From Promethearchaeota archaeon (GTDB taxonomy: Archaea > Asgardarchaeota > Lokiarchaeia > Sigynarchaeales > SOKP01), in contig JAUXAJ010000031.1 of assembly GCA_030620005.1 (NCBI GenBank), positions 1 through 27,385 of the forward strand: DNA of 27,385 nt, in the 5' to 3' direction. The position numbers and the translations under genes were made by a program. The notes under the pieces are model-generated. The model was not told the DNA's origin. It was given only the letters and a program-made list of their open reading frames with translations, and searched no databases. Shown piece by piece: positions 1 to 7,770 of the stretch. Positions within the stretch are counted from its first letter, which is position 1. The number at the start of each line of letters is the position of its first letter.

Positions 1-453
1 CAAATAGTTCATCATCAATTACTGATGATTCCAGCATGGCTTCAAAACCCTCAATTTCTCTCTGAGAAATTCCTATATTGAGAATCTTGAATCCTTTTTT
101 ATTGGCCTCATCAATAATAATCATTCGTTTTTTAGCACCTAACTTGCTTGAAATCTTAATTGCGTGTTTTTTATTATTTAACTTTTCTAAATCACTCTTC
201 GTAAAAACCCTTACTTCTTCGTATCCACTTGGATGTAAGCCTCTAACTTTTTTAGGACCTCGGTATCCAACTGAAGGTGATTTTACACCCGATTTTTTCT
301 TTTTCCTAGTCTTTGAGTCTATACCTCGCGCTTTTCTCCACGAGTCTTTAACTCTTTTGTATCTCCACGATTCAACCCTTCGAAACGATGGGCGTTTTGC
401 ATTCATTTCTCGTCTGAGTTTTAATAACCTTTCCTTTTTTCTTTGAACCATCT
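1..453 (-). CDS. rpl32e: Ribosomal protein eL32 (C-terminus cut by window edge)
   Basis: Large-subunit ribosomal protein found in archaea and eukaryotes. On the minus strand the ORF opens with ATG at 453 (MVQRKKERLLKLRREM) and stays open to the window edge, giving about 150 residues. The core block SVGYRGPKKVRGLHPSGY and the following KISSKLGAKKRMIIIDEA are family hallmarks. The basic N-terminal extension is archaeal in style. It is the last visible gene of the uL14-to-eL32 run, about 23 bp downstream of uL6, so it is probably co-transcribed with it. No internal break is seen. Identity is secure; only the missing 3' end is unknown. Confidence 0.95.
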
Positions 454-476
454 TCAATACCTCTTTTTTTAAAGTA

Positions 477-1055
477 TCATTTTATTTGCCATATGATTTC
501 GTCGCCAATTTGCTTCTTGTATAAATACACGCCATCTTGAAAGACTCGTTGGTCTTTTTTCCGTATGCGACATGCTCTTTTAAGATTTGCGGCTGTTTGA
601 CCGAGAGTTTCTTTATCGGGGCCTTCGAGAATGACATCTTCGGTATCAATTTTTACTTTTACATTCATTTCGAGTTTAGCTTTTCTCGGAGCTCTTTCAC
701 CTAAAAAATTATCTATATATATAATTTGTTCCTTCTCCTCGACTCGGCAAGAACATGGAAAATGACTGTAGCATACTTTACATGTATACTTGTAATTGGT
801 TTGTACTCCAATAATTAAATTATTAATAATATTGATTATCGTTTTTGCTAACGCTAAAGTGCCGCTTTTAGGAAAATTGGTTGTAAAAATAATTTTTTTT
901 CTTTCTATAACAACTTTAATGCCCCTAATGTGGGAAAAATCCTTAGTAATCGAACCATTGGGACCTTTTACGGTTATATGATGGTTACCATCTAAAGTAA
1001 CCTTCACACTCTCGGGAATTTCCAATTCTTCCTTGAAAAACGCTATTTTTACCAT
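477..1055 (-). CDS. rpl6: Ribosomal protein uL6
   Basis: A 192-residue large-subunit protein that sits near the factor-binding region of the ribosome. Two uL6 domains are visible. The second carries the diagnostic NFLGERAPRKAKL, EGPDKETLGQTAANL and RVFQDGVYLYKK. Length is normal for an archaeal uL6. A GGGGAT stretch lies about 8 nt before the ATG and could serve as a weak ribosome-binding site. The gene lies between uS8 (22 bp upstream) and eL32 in the canonical order. The reading frame is intact. Confidence 0.97.
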   Translation of the reverse strand: MVKIAFFKEELEIPESVKVTLDGNHHITVKGPNGSITKDFSHIRGIKVVIERKKIIFTTNFPKSGTLALAKTIINIINNLIIGVQTNYKYTCKVCYSHFPCSCRVEEKEQIIYIDNFLGERAPRKAKLEMNVKVKIDTEDVILEGPDKETLGQTAANLKRACRIRKKDQRVFQDGVYLYKKQIGDEIIWQIK

Positions 1056-1077
1056 TTTTTTTTATCCCCGATTTTTT

Positions 1078-1461
1078 TTAATATAAATAGCATACACCCA
1101 TTCCGCCTATATCTCTTTCTTCCGCTTCTTTCATCGTCATGATCCCTTGATTAGTGGTCAAGATGATTATTCCAAGATTAGGAGCGGGTAATAATTTGCG
1201 TTTTAGCGCGTCAAATTGACTTAATTTATAGTTTAATCTCATCAGGGCTTTACATTCATTAATTTTACCTAACAATGCGATCTTAAATTTCCCTTGTCTC
1301 CCATCATCGTATCTCTCAAATTCACCGATATAAGCCTTGCTTTGCATGATTCTAAGAACCTTTTGTAATTGTTTTGAAGCGGGACGAATTACTACCTCTT
1401 TTCTCCTTGCCATTTCGGCGTTTTTAATCATATTGCAAGCGTCAGCAAGTGTGTTAACCAT
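1078..1461 (-). CDS. rps8: Ribosomal protein uS8
   Basis: A 127-residue small-subunit protein that binds the central domain of 16S rRNA. The N-terminus MVNTLADACNMIKNAE and the C-terminal GIIILTTNQGIMTMKEA and GGMGVCYLY are standard uS8 signatures. The frame is intact and of usual length (about 130 residues). uL6 follows closely. Upstream there is an unusual 600-bp gap before uS14, although these genes are normally tightly packed, so this gene may have gained its own promoter. Confidence 0.97.
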   Translation of the reverse strand: MVNTLADACNMIKNAEMARRKEVVIRPASKQLQKVLRIMQSKAYIGEFERYDDGRQGKFKIALLGKINECKALMRLNYKLSQFDALKRKLLPAPNLGIIILTTNQGIMTMKEAEERDIGGMGVCYLY

Positions 1462-2065
1462 TTTCTCTCACTTTTTTATTTTATCTTATATTCTTATAAT
1501 TCTCACTTGAAAACATGAATAATTACATGTTTTTAAAAAATCCTAAATTTATTTCTCCTTGAACAACTCTAACATATTCTGAATAGTTAAGGATATAATT
1601 TTAATTTTATCAAAGAAATGATAATTTAAAAACAAAAACATGTAATTTCAAAAATTGTTAATGAAATTACTATGAAAATTATTAAAATTTGAACGATTTT
1701 TAGGTAAGGAAATGGTTTTTAAAATCTGGATGTTGTAAAAATTAGTGAAATTCTTAAACCTACTTTAAAATTATTATTAAAACAAAGACATTCCTCAGTA
1801 TACTTAGGAAAAACAAAAAAGAACTTAAGCTTCACAAAGAAGATTGAAACGGAGAAGGAGGAAGGTTTTTTGTAGACATCTAAAAATATTATAGTAAAGA
1901 ATTAAGCTTTACATGGAAGAGTAAAACAGGAGATCCCGTTCCATGATAATAATACATTATCTATCTCGCGTAGGAAAGAAGTTTAAATTATCTATTTTTT
2001 TTATCTAATATCTCCTTGTAAAATATCAGATCTAAATTGATATTTAAAGAGCTAATGAGAAGACT
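1462..2065. other. Non-coding 600-bp gap inside the ribosomal operon
   Basis: This stretch between uS14 and uS8 holds no ORF I can support on either strand. The plus strand has a stop-interrupted lysine-rich reading around 1735-1875 that matches nothing I recognise. A perfect 14-bp inverted repeat lies in its left part and is listed separately. Gaps this long are unusual between uS14 and uS8, so it may be the relic of an insertion. Confidence 0.5.
1521..1647. repeat. Perfect 14-bp inverted repeat enclosing about 99 bp
   Basis: AATTACATGTTTTT at 1521-1534 has its exact reverse complement at 1634-1647. The enclosed AT-rich DNA has no ORF. The arrangement could be the termini of a MITE-like element or a long hairpin in the transcript. 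No clear target-site duplication is visible. Confidence 0.55.
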
Positions 2066-2248
2066 TTATTCATATCTACGAAATCCTATTTTTGTACCGA
2101 TTCGTGGAAATCACTAATCGACTTTACCAATTTCATAGAAGCATCTTCTACATATGTACAATCCATATCTTCTAATGATACCTCTATGCGTATGGCATCT
2201 CCTACACTCGCGCTTTCCCTTACCTGAATTAGTTTTTGATTGTGGCAT
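2066..2248 (-). CDS. rps14: Ribosomal protein uS14 (zinc-ribbon type), reading frame interrupted by a 30-nt insertion
   Basis: Small zinc-binding protein of the small-subunit head. Translation starts at ATG 2248 ([18 protein letters not shown]) and shows the zinc ligands C15, C18, C33 and C36 (CRRC and CRRC) plus [16 protein letters not shown]. The frame then hits TAG TGA at 2114-2116 and 2111-2113. The missing conserved C-terminus, TKIGFRRYE followed by TAA, resumes in the same frame at 2095-2066. Between them is exactly 30 nt (2096-2125) whose last codon repeats the codon before it (GGT). Removing the 30 nt gives a 50-residue protein that aligns without gaps to archaeal uS14 (CFREIAHKLGFKKLD type). 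Whether the gene is functional depends on splicing, translational bypass, a truncated 44-residue product, or another copy elsewhere. Confidence 0.88.
2096..2125 (-). other. 30-nt hairpin insertion in uS14 with matched GGT triplets
   Basis: The insert follows codon 41 (GGT, 2126-2128) and ends in GGT (2096-2098); the repeated stretch extends to GGTA. It contains TAG and TGA in frame. On the minus strand CGATT pairs with AATCG, followed inward by GTG with CAC around a 5-nt loop, so it can fold into a hairpin. I tested sliding cut sites for a canonical archaeal bulge-helix-bulge and found no convincing one. Its location is precise because both flanks match conserved uS14 sequence. Confidence 0.75.
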
Positions 2249-2276
2249 TTTATTCAAAATCTATTGTATAATCTAA

Positions 2277-2873
2277 TTAAAAATATTCTAATTCTAATAC
2301 TTTAACAATTTGAATGTTAAAATTCTTTTCTAAAAAATATTGAGCTTCTCCTCTCGAAACATAATGATGTTTTGGGATTTTTGCGCGTTTTGGTTTTTTT
2401 CTAAACTTAATTCTCATTCCAGGTCTGACGATTCTCCCGCAAACATCGAGTCCGAAAATTCCTATTGTGTTATCGTATTCTACACCAGGAATCGTAATAT
2501 GCTCTTTAATCCCAATGCCGAAGTTTCCATAATTATCGAAGCTTTTTCTTAAAATTTTATTGTTGTTTACAATTACCAGTCTTCTTAATAATTTTTCAGC
2601 TTCCTTTCCTCTGATGGTGATCATCGTGCCAATTGGACGCCCTATACGTAGGTTGAATTCTTTAACATTAACTTTAGATAAAGTTTTAATTGCTTTTTTA
2701 CCCGTAATTGATTCTAATACTTTTACGGCTCTTTCTAATTCTTCACCTCCGACTCCAACACCTATATTTAGGACAATTTTTTCTAAAAAAGGTTTTCTCA
2801 TGGGATTTATTTTGTATAATTCGTCATATTTTACCGATGCTTGCTTCTTCTTTTTTCTGGCTTGAGCTGACAT
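2277..2873 (-). CDS. rpl5: Ribosomal protein uL5
   Basis: A 198-residue large-subunit protein that binds 5S rRNA. Diagnostic blocks are NPMRKPFLEKIVLNIGVGV near the start, the central GRPIGTMITIRGKEAEKLLRR, the FGIGIKEHITIPGVEYD region and the C-terminal basic FRKKPKRAKIPKHH. The N-terminal MSAQARKKKKQ extension is lysine-rich. The frame is intact. The gene lies between eS4 (19 bp upstream) and uS14 (28 bp downstream) in the standard archaeal order. Confidence 0.97.
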   Translation of the reverse strand: MSAQARKKKKQASVKYDELYKINPMRKPFLEKIVLNIGVGVGGEELERAVKVLESITGKKAIKTLSKVNVKEFNLRIGRPIGTMITIRGKEAEKLLRRLVIVNNNKILRKSFDNYGNFGIGIKEHITIPGVEYDNTIGIFGLDVCGRIVRPGMRIKFRKKPKRAKIPKHHYVSRGEAQYFLEKNFNIQIVKVLELEYF

Positions 2874-2892
2874 TTTAAAACCATATTTATTT

Positions 2893-3651
2893 TTATTGTG
2901 CTTCTATTTTTGGTAAACTTATTTCTGATTGATCTTCTCCGATAATAAACGCGTAATCGTAAAGCGTTACCGTGTGTTCGCCATCGTGTTCAATGGAAGC
3001 TGTACTTGCTTTTGGACCAAATTGTTTTGTCACGGAAATTATTTTTCCAACTTGTCCAATGTTCTTTCCGCTTATGATTATCGCTTGATTTCCCTCTTTA
3101 AATTTAAGAATGTTAAGAACTTCTTGTTCAGGAATATTAATTTTCAAAACATCCATTCGGCTATAAACATCTTCTTTAGGATTCCGTGAATCTTTTACAT
3201 GAATTAAAACATTTCTTCCATCGTGAAGGTTCAATTGTAGATGACCTCCCTTCACGCAGGTTTTTTGATTTATCCTACATAACTTGAAAGAACTTCCTTC
3301 TTCGGAAATTTCGTGTAATACTAATCCATGATGAGAATCAGGCAAAATTCTGTAGTATTTTTTCATTTTTTCAATGCTTAACACATCCATTAGCCCTACC
3401 GGATAAGATCCATTTTTAACAACCTTTCCATCTACCTTGAAATGGCCTAATCCTATGATTTTTTTCGCTTCCCTATGATTATCTACAATTTTGAGAAGAT
3501 CTCTTACAATATGAAGTAAGGGCAAACAAAATCTACTTGGATGAGAACCTGCTGAAGGTTTAATAAAGAATTTAGCGTGTTTTCTCTTTATTCGTAAATA
3601 TTGTGGAGTATTGAGACGTTTTAATGTTTTTTTTCCTCCATGTCGAGTCAT
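2893..3651 (-). CDS. rps4e: Ribosomal protein eS4
   Basis: A 252-residue small-subunit protein restricted to archaea and eukaryotes. It begins MTRHGGKKTLKRLNTP and contains the family RNA-binding block (PLLHIVRDLLKIVDNHREAK then VDGKVVKNGSYPVGLMDVLS). The C-terminal half carries a KOW-like segment (GNQAIIISGKNIGQVGKI). Only 4 bp separate it from uL24, which suggests translational coupling. The frame is intact and of normal length. Confidence 0.97.
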   Translation of the reverse strand: MTRHGGKKTLKRLNTPQYLRIKRKHAKFFIKPSAGSHPSRFCLPLLHIVRDLLKIVDNHREAKKIIGLGHFKVDGKVVKNGSYPVGLMDVLSIEKMKKYYRILPDSHHGLVLHEISEEGSSFKLCRINQKTCVKGGHLQLNLHDGRNVLIHVKDSRNPKEDVYSRMDVLKINIPEQEVLNILKFKEGNQAIIISGKNIGQVGKIISVTKQFGPKASTASIEHDGEHTVTLYDYAFIIGEDQSEISLPKIEAQ

Positions 3652-3655
3652 TTAC

Positions 3656-4090
3656 TTATTTCATCTCCTTTTTTTTAGTTTTTTTTGGTGCTTCCAATTC
3701 TTCAAGAGGAGCGAAACTGGCTTTTCTTTGAATCATATTTGCTCGCCAACCGTCCATTTTCTTGCCTTCGCGTTTAAAACGGCTGATTACTAGATTTGAG
3801 ATGTGAATAGTTGGATGAAACTGTGTTCCATCAGTCTTTTCTAAAACACACTCTTTAATTTTAACGCGCTGTTTTTTTGTTAAAATCTCTAAAATCTCTC
3901 CTTCGAAATCAGTGAATTCGCCCGTCACAACGCGAACATTATCTCCAACCCTTAAAGGAATTTGTTTAATCCCGTATTCTTCCCTTAAAAAATCAGCTAA
4001 CCTTGTAGTCAACAATTTCGAGCGTTGATGATTTTTACTATTATAAAGAGCTTTCCTTTGTTTCGAAGGTTTTTTTGACTTTACTTTCAT
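3656..4090 (-). CDS. rpl24: Ribosomal protein uL24
   Basis: A 144-residue large-subunit assembly initiator. The archaeal N-terminus (KSKKPSKQRKALYNSKNHQR) precedes the KOW motif (RVGDNVRVVTGEFTDFEGEI) and a lysine-rich tail. The order uL14-uL24-eS4 is canonical for archaea. The frame is intact. Confidence 0.97.
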   Translation of the reverse strand: MKVKSKKPSKQRKALYNSKNHQRSKLLTTRLADFLREEYGIKQIPLRVGDNVRVVTGEFTDFEGEILEILTKKQRVKIKECVLEKTDGTQFHPTIHISNLVISRFKREGKKMDGWRANMIQRKASFAPLEELEAPKKTKKKEMK

Positions 4091-4104
4091 TATATTTACA
4101 CAAA

Positions 4105-4152
4105 TTATTTTTTAAACTATTAAACTACTTATTTTTTAAACTATTAAACTAC
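4105..4152. repeat. Perfect 24-bp tandem duplication over the uL14 stop codon
   Basis: Units 4105-4128 and 4129-4152 are identical. On the coding strand each unit contains the last residues of uL14 and its TAA. The duplication therefore left a spare copy of the gene end just downstream. It looks like a recent replication-slippage event. Confidence 0.85.
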
Positions 4153-4549
4153 TTATGGATGCAAGCCGAGGAAATAATTCTGCTGCTTCACGCGCTATAG
4201 GACCACGAATTTCAGATCCCTTTGGTTCGCCCTCCTTGGAAATAATGACGCAAGCATTGTCTTCAAAACATAACCGAGTACCGTCTATACGCCTATAAAT
4301 CATTTTCTGGCGTACTATAACGGCTTTCATTATGTTTCCTCTTAATTCAGGGCGTCCTTTCTTGATTGAAACCGTAACTACGCTTCCAACTGTAGCCTTA
4401 GGTAATCTTCTCAGCCGAGTCTTACTACCGACGCCGTCACAATTAATGATTTTTGCTATTTTTGCCCCCGAGTTGTCGGCACACAAGAGCCTTGTTCCAT
4501 TTTGGACACCATAGCTAGTTCTGGGCTTTGTTAAAGTTTTTCTTCCCAT
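4136..4549 (-). CDS. rpl14: Ribosomal protein uL14
   Basis: A 137-residue large-subunit interface protein. Signatures include LLCADNSGAKIAKIINCDGV, the VGSVVTVSIKKGRPELRG block, FEDNACVIISKEGEPKGSEI and the C-terminal RGPIAREAAELFPRLASI. The frame is intact. uS17, normally immediately upstream, lies 5.7 kb away beyond an accessory insertion, so this gene must use a new promoter in the 4550-4700 region. The 3' end overlaps a tandem duplication. Confidence 0.97.
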   Translation of the reverse strand: MGRKTLTKPRTSYGVQNGTRLLCADNSGAKIAKIINCDGVGSKTRLRRLPKATVGSVVTVSIKKGRPELRGNIMKAVIVRQKMIYRRIDGTRLCFEDNACVIISKEGEPKGSEIRGPIAREAAELFPRLASISSLIV

Positions 4550-5142
4550 TTTTCGGCGAGTACCTATAATTCAGCACCTTTTTTATTATAAAATTATTTA
4601 TTATCTATCTTATCTATCCTAAATTAATGACAATTTAAATTTTTTACTAAATCACCATTTTAGCAAGTTCTATCAAGTTTAAAAAAAAAAAAAAATGGTA
4701 AAAATAATAAGATCATATTGGACATGACGATTGGACATGATGATACTGTGTGATTATCAACATATTTTTATAAATTTGTTGAAATGTATAAAAAATCTTC
4801 TAGAGAAGATTAATAATATTAGGATTTTTGTATCTTGTAGAGCGTCGTCGTAAGCACTGTGTTTTTCTCTATATTTTTTCTTTTTTAAATATTTTTTAGC
4901 AAGATCTTCCTCAAAATCAAAAAAATTGATTCATCTCGTTTTTTTTCTTTTTTCATTCATCATCAAATGTATAAAAAATGTTTAAGCAAAAATTCTGTTT
5001 CATCCAGACCATTTATTTTTTCCAGTATAAAAAGTCTTTTAGAGAAGATATTTTTTCCAGTATAAAAAATAAAATAAAATGATTTTCTTCATTTAATAAT
5101 CAGAGCTTTGACGCATGACTCTTCGATAAACTAATCAAAAAT
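4550..5142. other. Intergenic region with short repeats
   Basis: No ORF is supported. The region probably holds the new promoter for the uL14 run, since it lies directly upstream of it. A 13-bp near-perfect tandem repeat sits at 4717-4742 (ATTGGACATGACG/ATG variants), and a 25-bp degenerate direct repeat is listed separately. A run of A's lies around 4681-4695. Confidence 0.5.
4786..5049. repeat. Diverged 25-bp direct repeats with a palindromic core
   Basis: Copies at 4786-4810 and 5025-5049 share GTATAAAAA then TCTT and AGAGAAGAT. In the first copy AATCTTCT at 4794-4801 and AGAAGATT at 4804-4811 form a perfect inverted pair with a 2-nt centre. A partial third copy of the flank (TTTTCCAGTATAAAAA) is near 5051-5067. 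They could be protein-binding palindromes or relics of slippage. Confidence 0.5.
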
Positions 5143-6096
5143 CTAATCATATATTAAACCAGTTAACTTATCCAGTTCAGTTTCTCTTGAGAAATCGCAA
5201 TTGAAGCCGGATGGCAATTTATTTTTATTGAGGTCAACAAATTCGAGAATGTGTAAATTTTCAAAACCTTCAATTTTCGATATTCGATTTCCCTTCAAAC
5301 CAATAATGCGCAATCTCTTCAGGTAAGTCAAGCCTTGAACTTTTTCAATTAGGTTGTAATCGAGATTGAGTTCGCCCAAATTAGATAAATCGTCCAGTCC
5401 TTCGATCTTATTGATTTGGTTTTCTCTTAAATCAAGTAATTTCAAGCTATTAAGGTTTTCCAAGCATTCAATTTTTCGAATTTGGTTGTCTTCAAGCCTT
5501 ATTGATTCCAAAGAGGTTAAATTCTCGATGCCTTCCAATTTAGTTATTAAATTACATTCCATGTTCAATGATTTTAACGAGCTTAAATTTTTCAAGCCTT
5601 CTATTTTAGCAATTTGATTCTCCCTTAAATACAAGCGTTGTAACTTATCGAGCACATCCAGATTCTCTAAACGAGATATCTGGTTAAATGAAAGACCAAG
5701 TTTGTTCAAATTTTCCAGAGCATCCAACCCTTCTATTCTTTCAATTTGGTTAAAATCGAGGCGGAGCTCAATTAGATTTTCCAAACAGTTCAACCCTTCA
5801 ATTTTTTTAATCTTGTTATGACCTAAATTCAATTTTTTTAAATTTTTTAAGGAGTCAAGCCCCTTAATCTCGCTTATTTGATGGGAACTCAACTTTAACT
5901 CTTCCAAGTTGATTAGGGATTCCAAACCTTCAATTTTTTTTACTTGTCCATTAATGACATACAATTTTTTTAGGTCAGTTAGCTTTTACAAGCCCTTTAT
6001 CTCCTTTAAATCACTGACAACATCAATTATGATTAATAGCCCCTTCTAAACGGAGTATTTCGAGCCATTGTAATGAACAAAATCTTCTTCGGTCAT
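5143..6096 (-). CDS. Leucine-rich-repeat protein with two in-frame stop codons near its start
   Basis: The open part (5143-5964) encodes about a dozen SDS22-like repeats of 22 residues with the consensus KIEGLxxLxxLxxLxLxxNQI. It ends in a C-terminal cap (SGFNCDFSRETELDKL). Only a TTG is available at 5964, in mid-repeat. The same frame extends upstream to an ATG at 6096 (MTEEDFVHYNGSKYSV), interrupted by TAG at 6046-6048 and TAA at 5986-5988. The TAA sits where repeats normally have Glu (EIKGL*KLTDLKKL). The protein is probably cytoplasmic and protein-binding, since no signal peptide is visible; the partner is unknown. It is either a recent pseudogene, a shortened protein starting at TTG, or a gene needing recoding. 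Confidence 0.82.
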
Positions 6097-6134
6097 TTTT
6101 TTTTTCTATTCAAGGATTTTGAAAGGATTTGCTC

Positions 6135-6479
6135 TTAAATATAGTAAAAAAACCCTTCTTTCTTGGTAGCTATCTTGGTCTTTTCCTCGTTCAACTGTAT
6201 ACCCCGTTGATCAAGGAATTTTCGCAATTTTGGTAAAACCCAATGTTCTAAGATCCTCTCAGACGGCACAGTTATGACAAAATTATTAGCGTATCTTATC
6301 ACGCAGACATCTTTATTGTATCACCGTTTATATTGCGGCAATATATATTGCCCATCTCTCGTAAATGCTCCGAATAACTCTTGTAATCCGTGTAGGGCAA
6401 TATTTACTAATACGGGACTAATTGGGTTTCCTTGTACGATCAAAAAAACTTTTTCACTATCACATTTTGGACATTTCAT
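6135..6479 (-). pseudogene. Decayed group II intron-type reverse transcriptase fragment
   Basis: Minus-strand reading gives QGNPISPVLVNIALHGLQE, then an in-frame TGA, then VCVIRYANNFVITVP and LPKLRKFLDQRGIQLNEEKT. These match the reverse transcriptase motifs of group II intron proteins (QG.P.SP...N..L, Y-A-D-D, L...KT). The catalytic YADD is YANN, so both metal-binding aspartates are gone. The N- and C-terminal domains and any intron RNA ends are missing. The ORF now opens with an unrelated zinc-ribbon-like start, MKCPKCDSEKV (ATG 6479), fused just before QGNP. It is dead, and marks past mobile-element activity inside the broken ribosomal operon. Confidence 0.85.
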
Positions 6480-6690
6480 TATAGTTCACTCCTTGATATA
6501 TACATTTATTTTGGATCCCAGTAACTAATGAAACTATGCTTATTTTAATTTGATCATATTTGCCAATTTATGTATTTAAACTAAATATATTTCAACTTCC
6601 AAAAGAAAGCCATGCAAGAATATGGAAAGTATTAAATTTTGAGAGAGAAATTTATTCATACTAGCTGAAAAGGCAACATTTTTCATTTAA

Positions 6691-7770
6691 TTATTGTTTA
6701 TCATCTAAATTTGACTTCAAAACTAATTTAATTCTCTCATCAAGATTCATTGAGGAATCGTGCTTATATCCTATTGTACTTTGGTACCAATAATAAGTTG
6801 TAGCGTAATCAACCCACGCACGACCTTTAGAATTGATTTTTGAAATTCTCTTTAAAAATGATTTATTCTCTGTAAAACAATTTTTCCAATTTATTCGAAG
6901 ATCAAAACTTTTATTAAACCCGATCGTGTTATTCCCTCGGAAACGATAAATGCTTAGTAAAGTAGGTTTCGCGTTTTGAACATGATTAATGCCGTTATAA
7001 ATTCCGTTGAATGCATATTGAAATCCCCAACTAAAACCAAAAGAATCTTCCGTACCTAAATAATCCACGCGTGGCGTATCTTCACCATCAATCCTTATTT
7101 CATTATTACCCTCCATGACATAAAAGAAGCTCCTAAACATCGGTTCATCAGTACTAAAACTATATGACCTACCTAATAAATGCCCTTTCCCATCCACATG
7201 AAAGAAAAGTTCATTTGTATCACTATTTAATTGAAAAGCAAATCGTTTCCAAGTTGCGTGAAAGTAACCAAGATTATCGTCCCATGATTCCAACCTTTCA
7301 AACTCAACAATACTTAAATCCATTAGATCATATTTAGTTTCGTTTATGAGAACTACTCGAGCGGACTTTTCAAACGGCATTGGGATAAAGCAATTATATG
7401 ATTTAGGCGCCTTTTCGATAAATAGGGTTGTGAAATCCTGTGCTTTACCTAAACAACCATCTGCGAAAAAATCTCCTAGTGGCACTCTAACTGAAGGAAT
7501 AGGATTATCATTGAAATATATTTCGAGGATTAAACCCCGCACGCTTAAAGCCGTTCGTTGCTCTTTAGTTATTTCTCCATCTAGTACTAAATGTTGAGTC
7601 AAGTGAAAATTAGTTATAACTGCGGGACCCTTTATTCTCGCTATAGTGATAGATTTACCCGCATCTAAGGACTCAAGTTCAGGATAAGAATCATACTTCC
7701 ATCCACCGTTACATGCCCCAAATTTATATTGCTTTTTTAATTTAGAAATCTCTCTCCAATTCAACATCAA
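6691..7770 (-). CDS. GH172 / DUF2961 family glycoside hydrolase-like protein
   Basis: A 359-residue protein of the DUF2961 family, now classed as glycoside hydrolase family 172, whose characterised members act on alpha-D-fructofuranosides or D-arabinofuranosides. Visible signatures are the N-terminal GGWKYDSYPELESLDAGKSI, the PVLGDFF-like VRVPLGDFFADG, CFIPMPFEKSARVVL, the GTEDSFGFSWGF segment with the probable catalytic Glu, and the C-terminal YYWYQ. There is no signal peptide, so action in the cytoplasm is likely. A GPH-type sugar symporter lies upstream on the same strand, fitting an uptake-and-hydrolysis pair. Substrate is not predictable. The frame is intact. Confidence 0.88.
   Translation of the reverse strand: MMLNWREISKLKKQYKFGACNGGWKYDSYPELESLDAGKSITIARIKGPAVITNFHLTQHLVLDGEITKEQRTALSVRGLILEIYFNDNPIPSVRVPLGDFFADGCLGKAQDFTTLFIEKAPKSYNCFIPMPFEKSARVVLINETKYDLMDLSIVEFERLESWDDNLGYFHATWKRFAFQLNSDTNELFFHVDGKGHLLGRSYSFSTDEPMFRSFFYVMEGNNEIRIDGEDTPRVDYLGTEDSFGFSWGFQYAFNGIYNGINHVQNAKPTLLSIYRFRGNNTIGFNKSFDLRINWKNCFTENKSFLKRISKINSKGRAWVDYATTYYWYQSTIGYKHDSSMNLDERIKLVLKSNLDDKQ

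Noticed and set aside
78..446. 122-codon plus-strand ORF
   Set aside because: It is antisense to the clear eL32 gene and has no protein-like features.
4681..4740. Possible CRISPR-like repeats (ATTGGACATGA twice)
   Set aside because: Only two adjacent copies with no spacers; a simple tandem duplication.
5986..6048. Global reassignment of TAA/TAG to Glu
   Set aside because: Many intact genes here end at TAA with family-typical C-termini (uL14, uS19, uS14, uL29), so TAA is a working stop codon.
6274..6528. 84-codon plus-strand ORF
   Set aside because: The opposite strand reads as reverse transcriptase sequence; this is its shadow.
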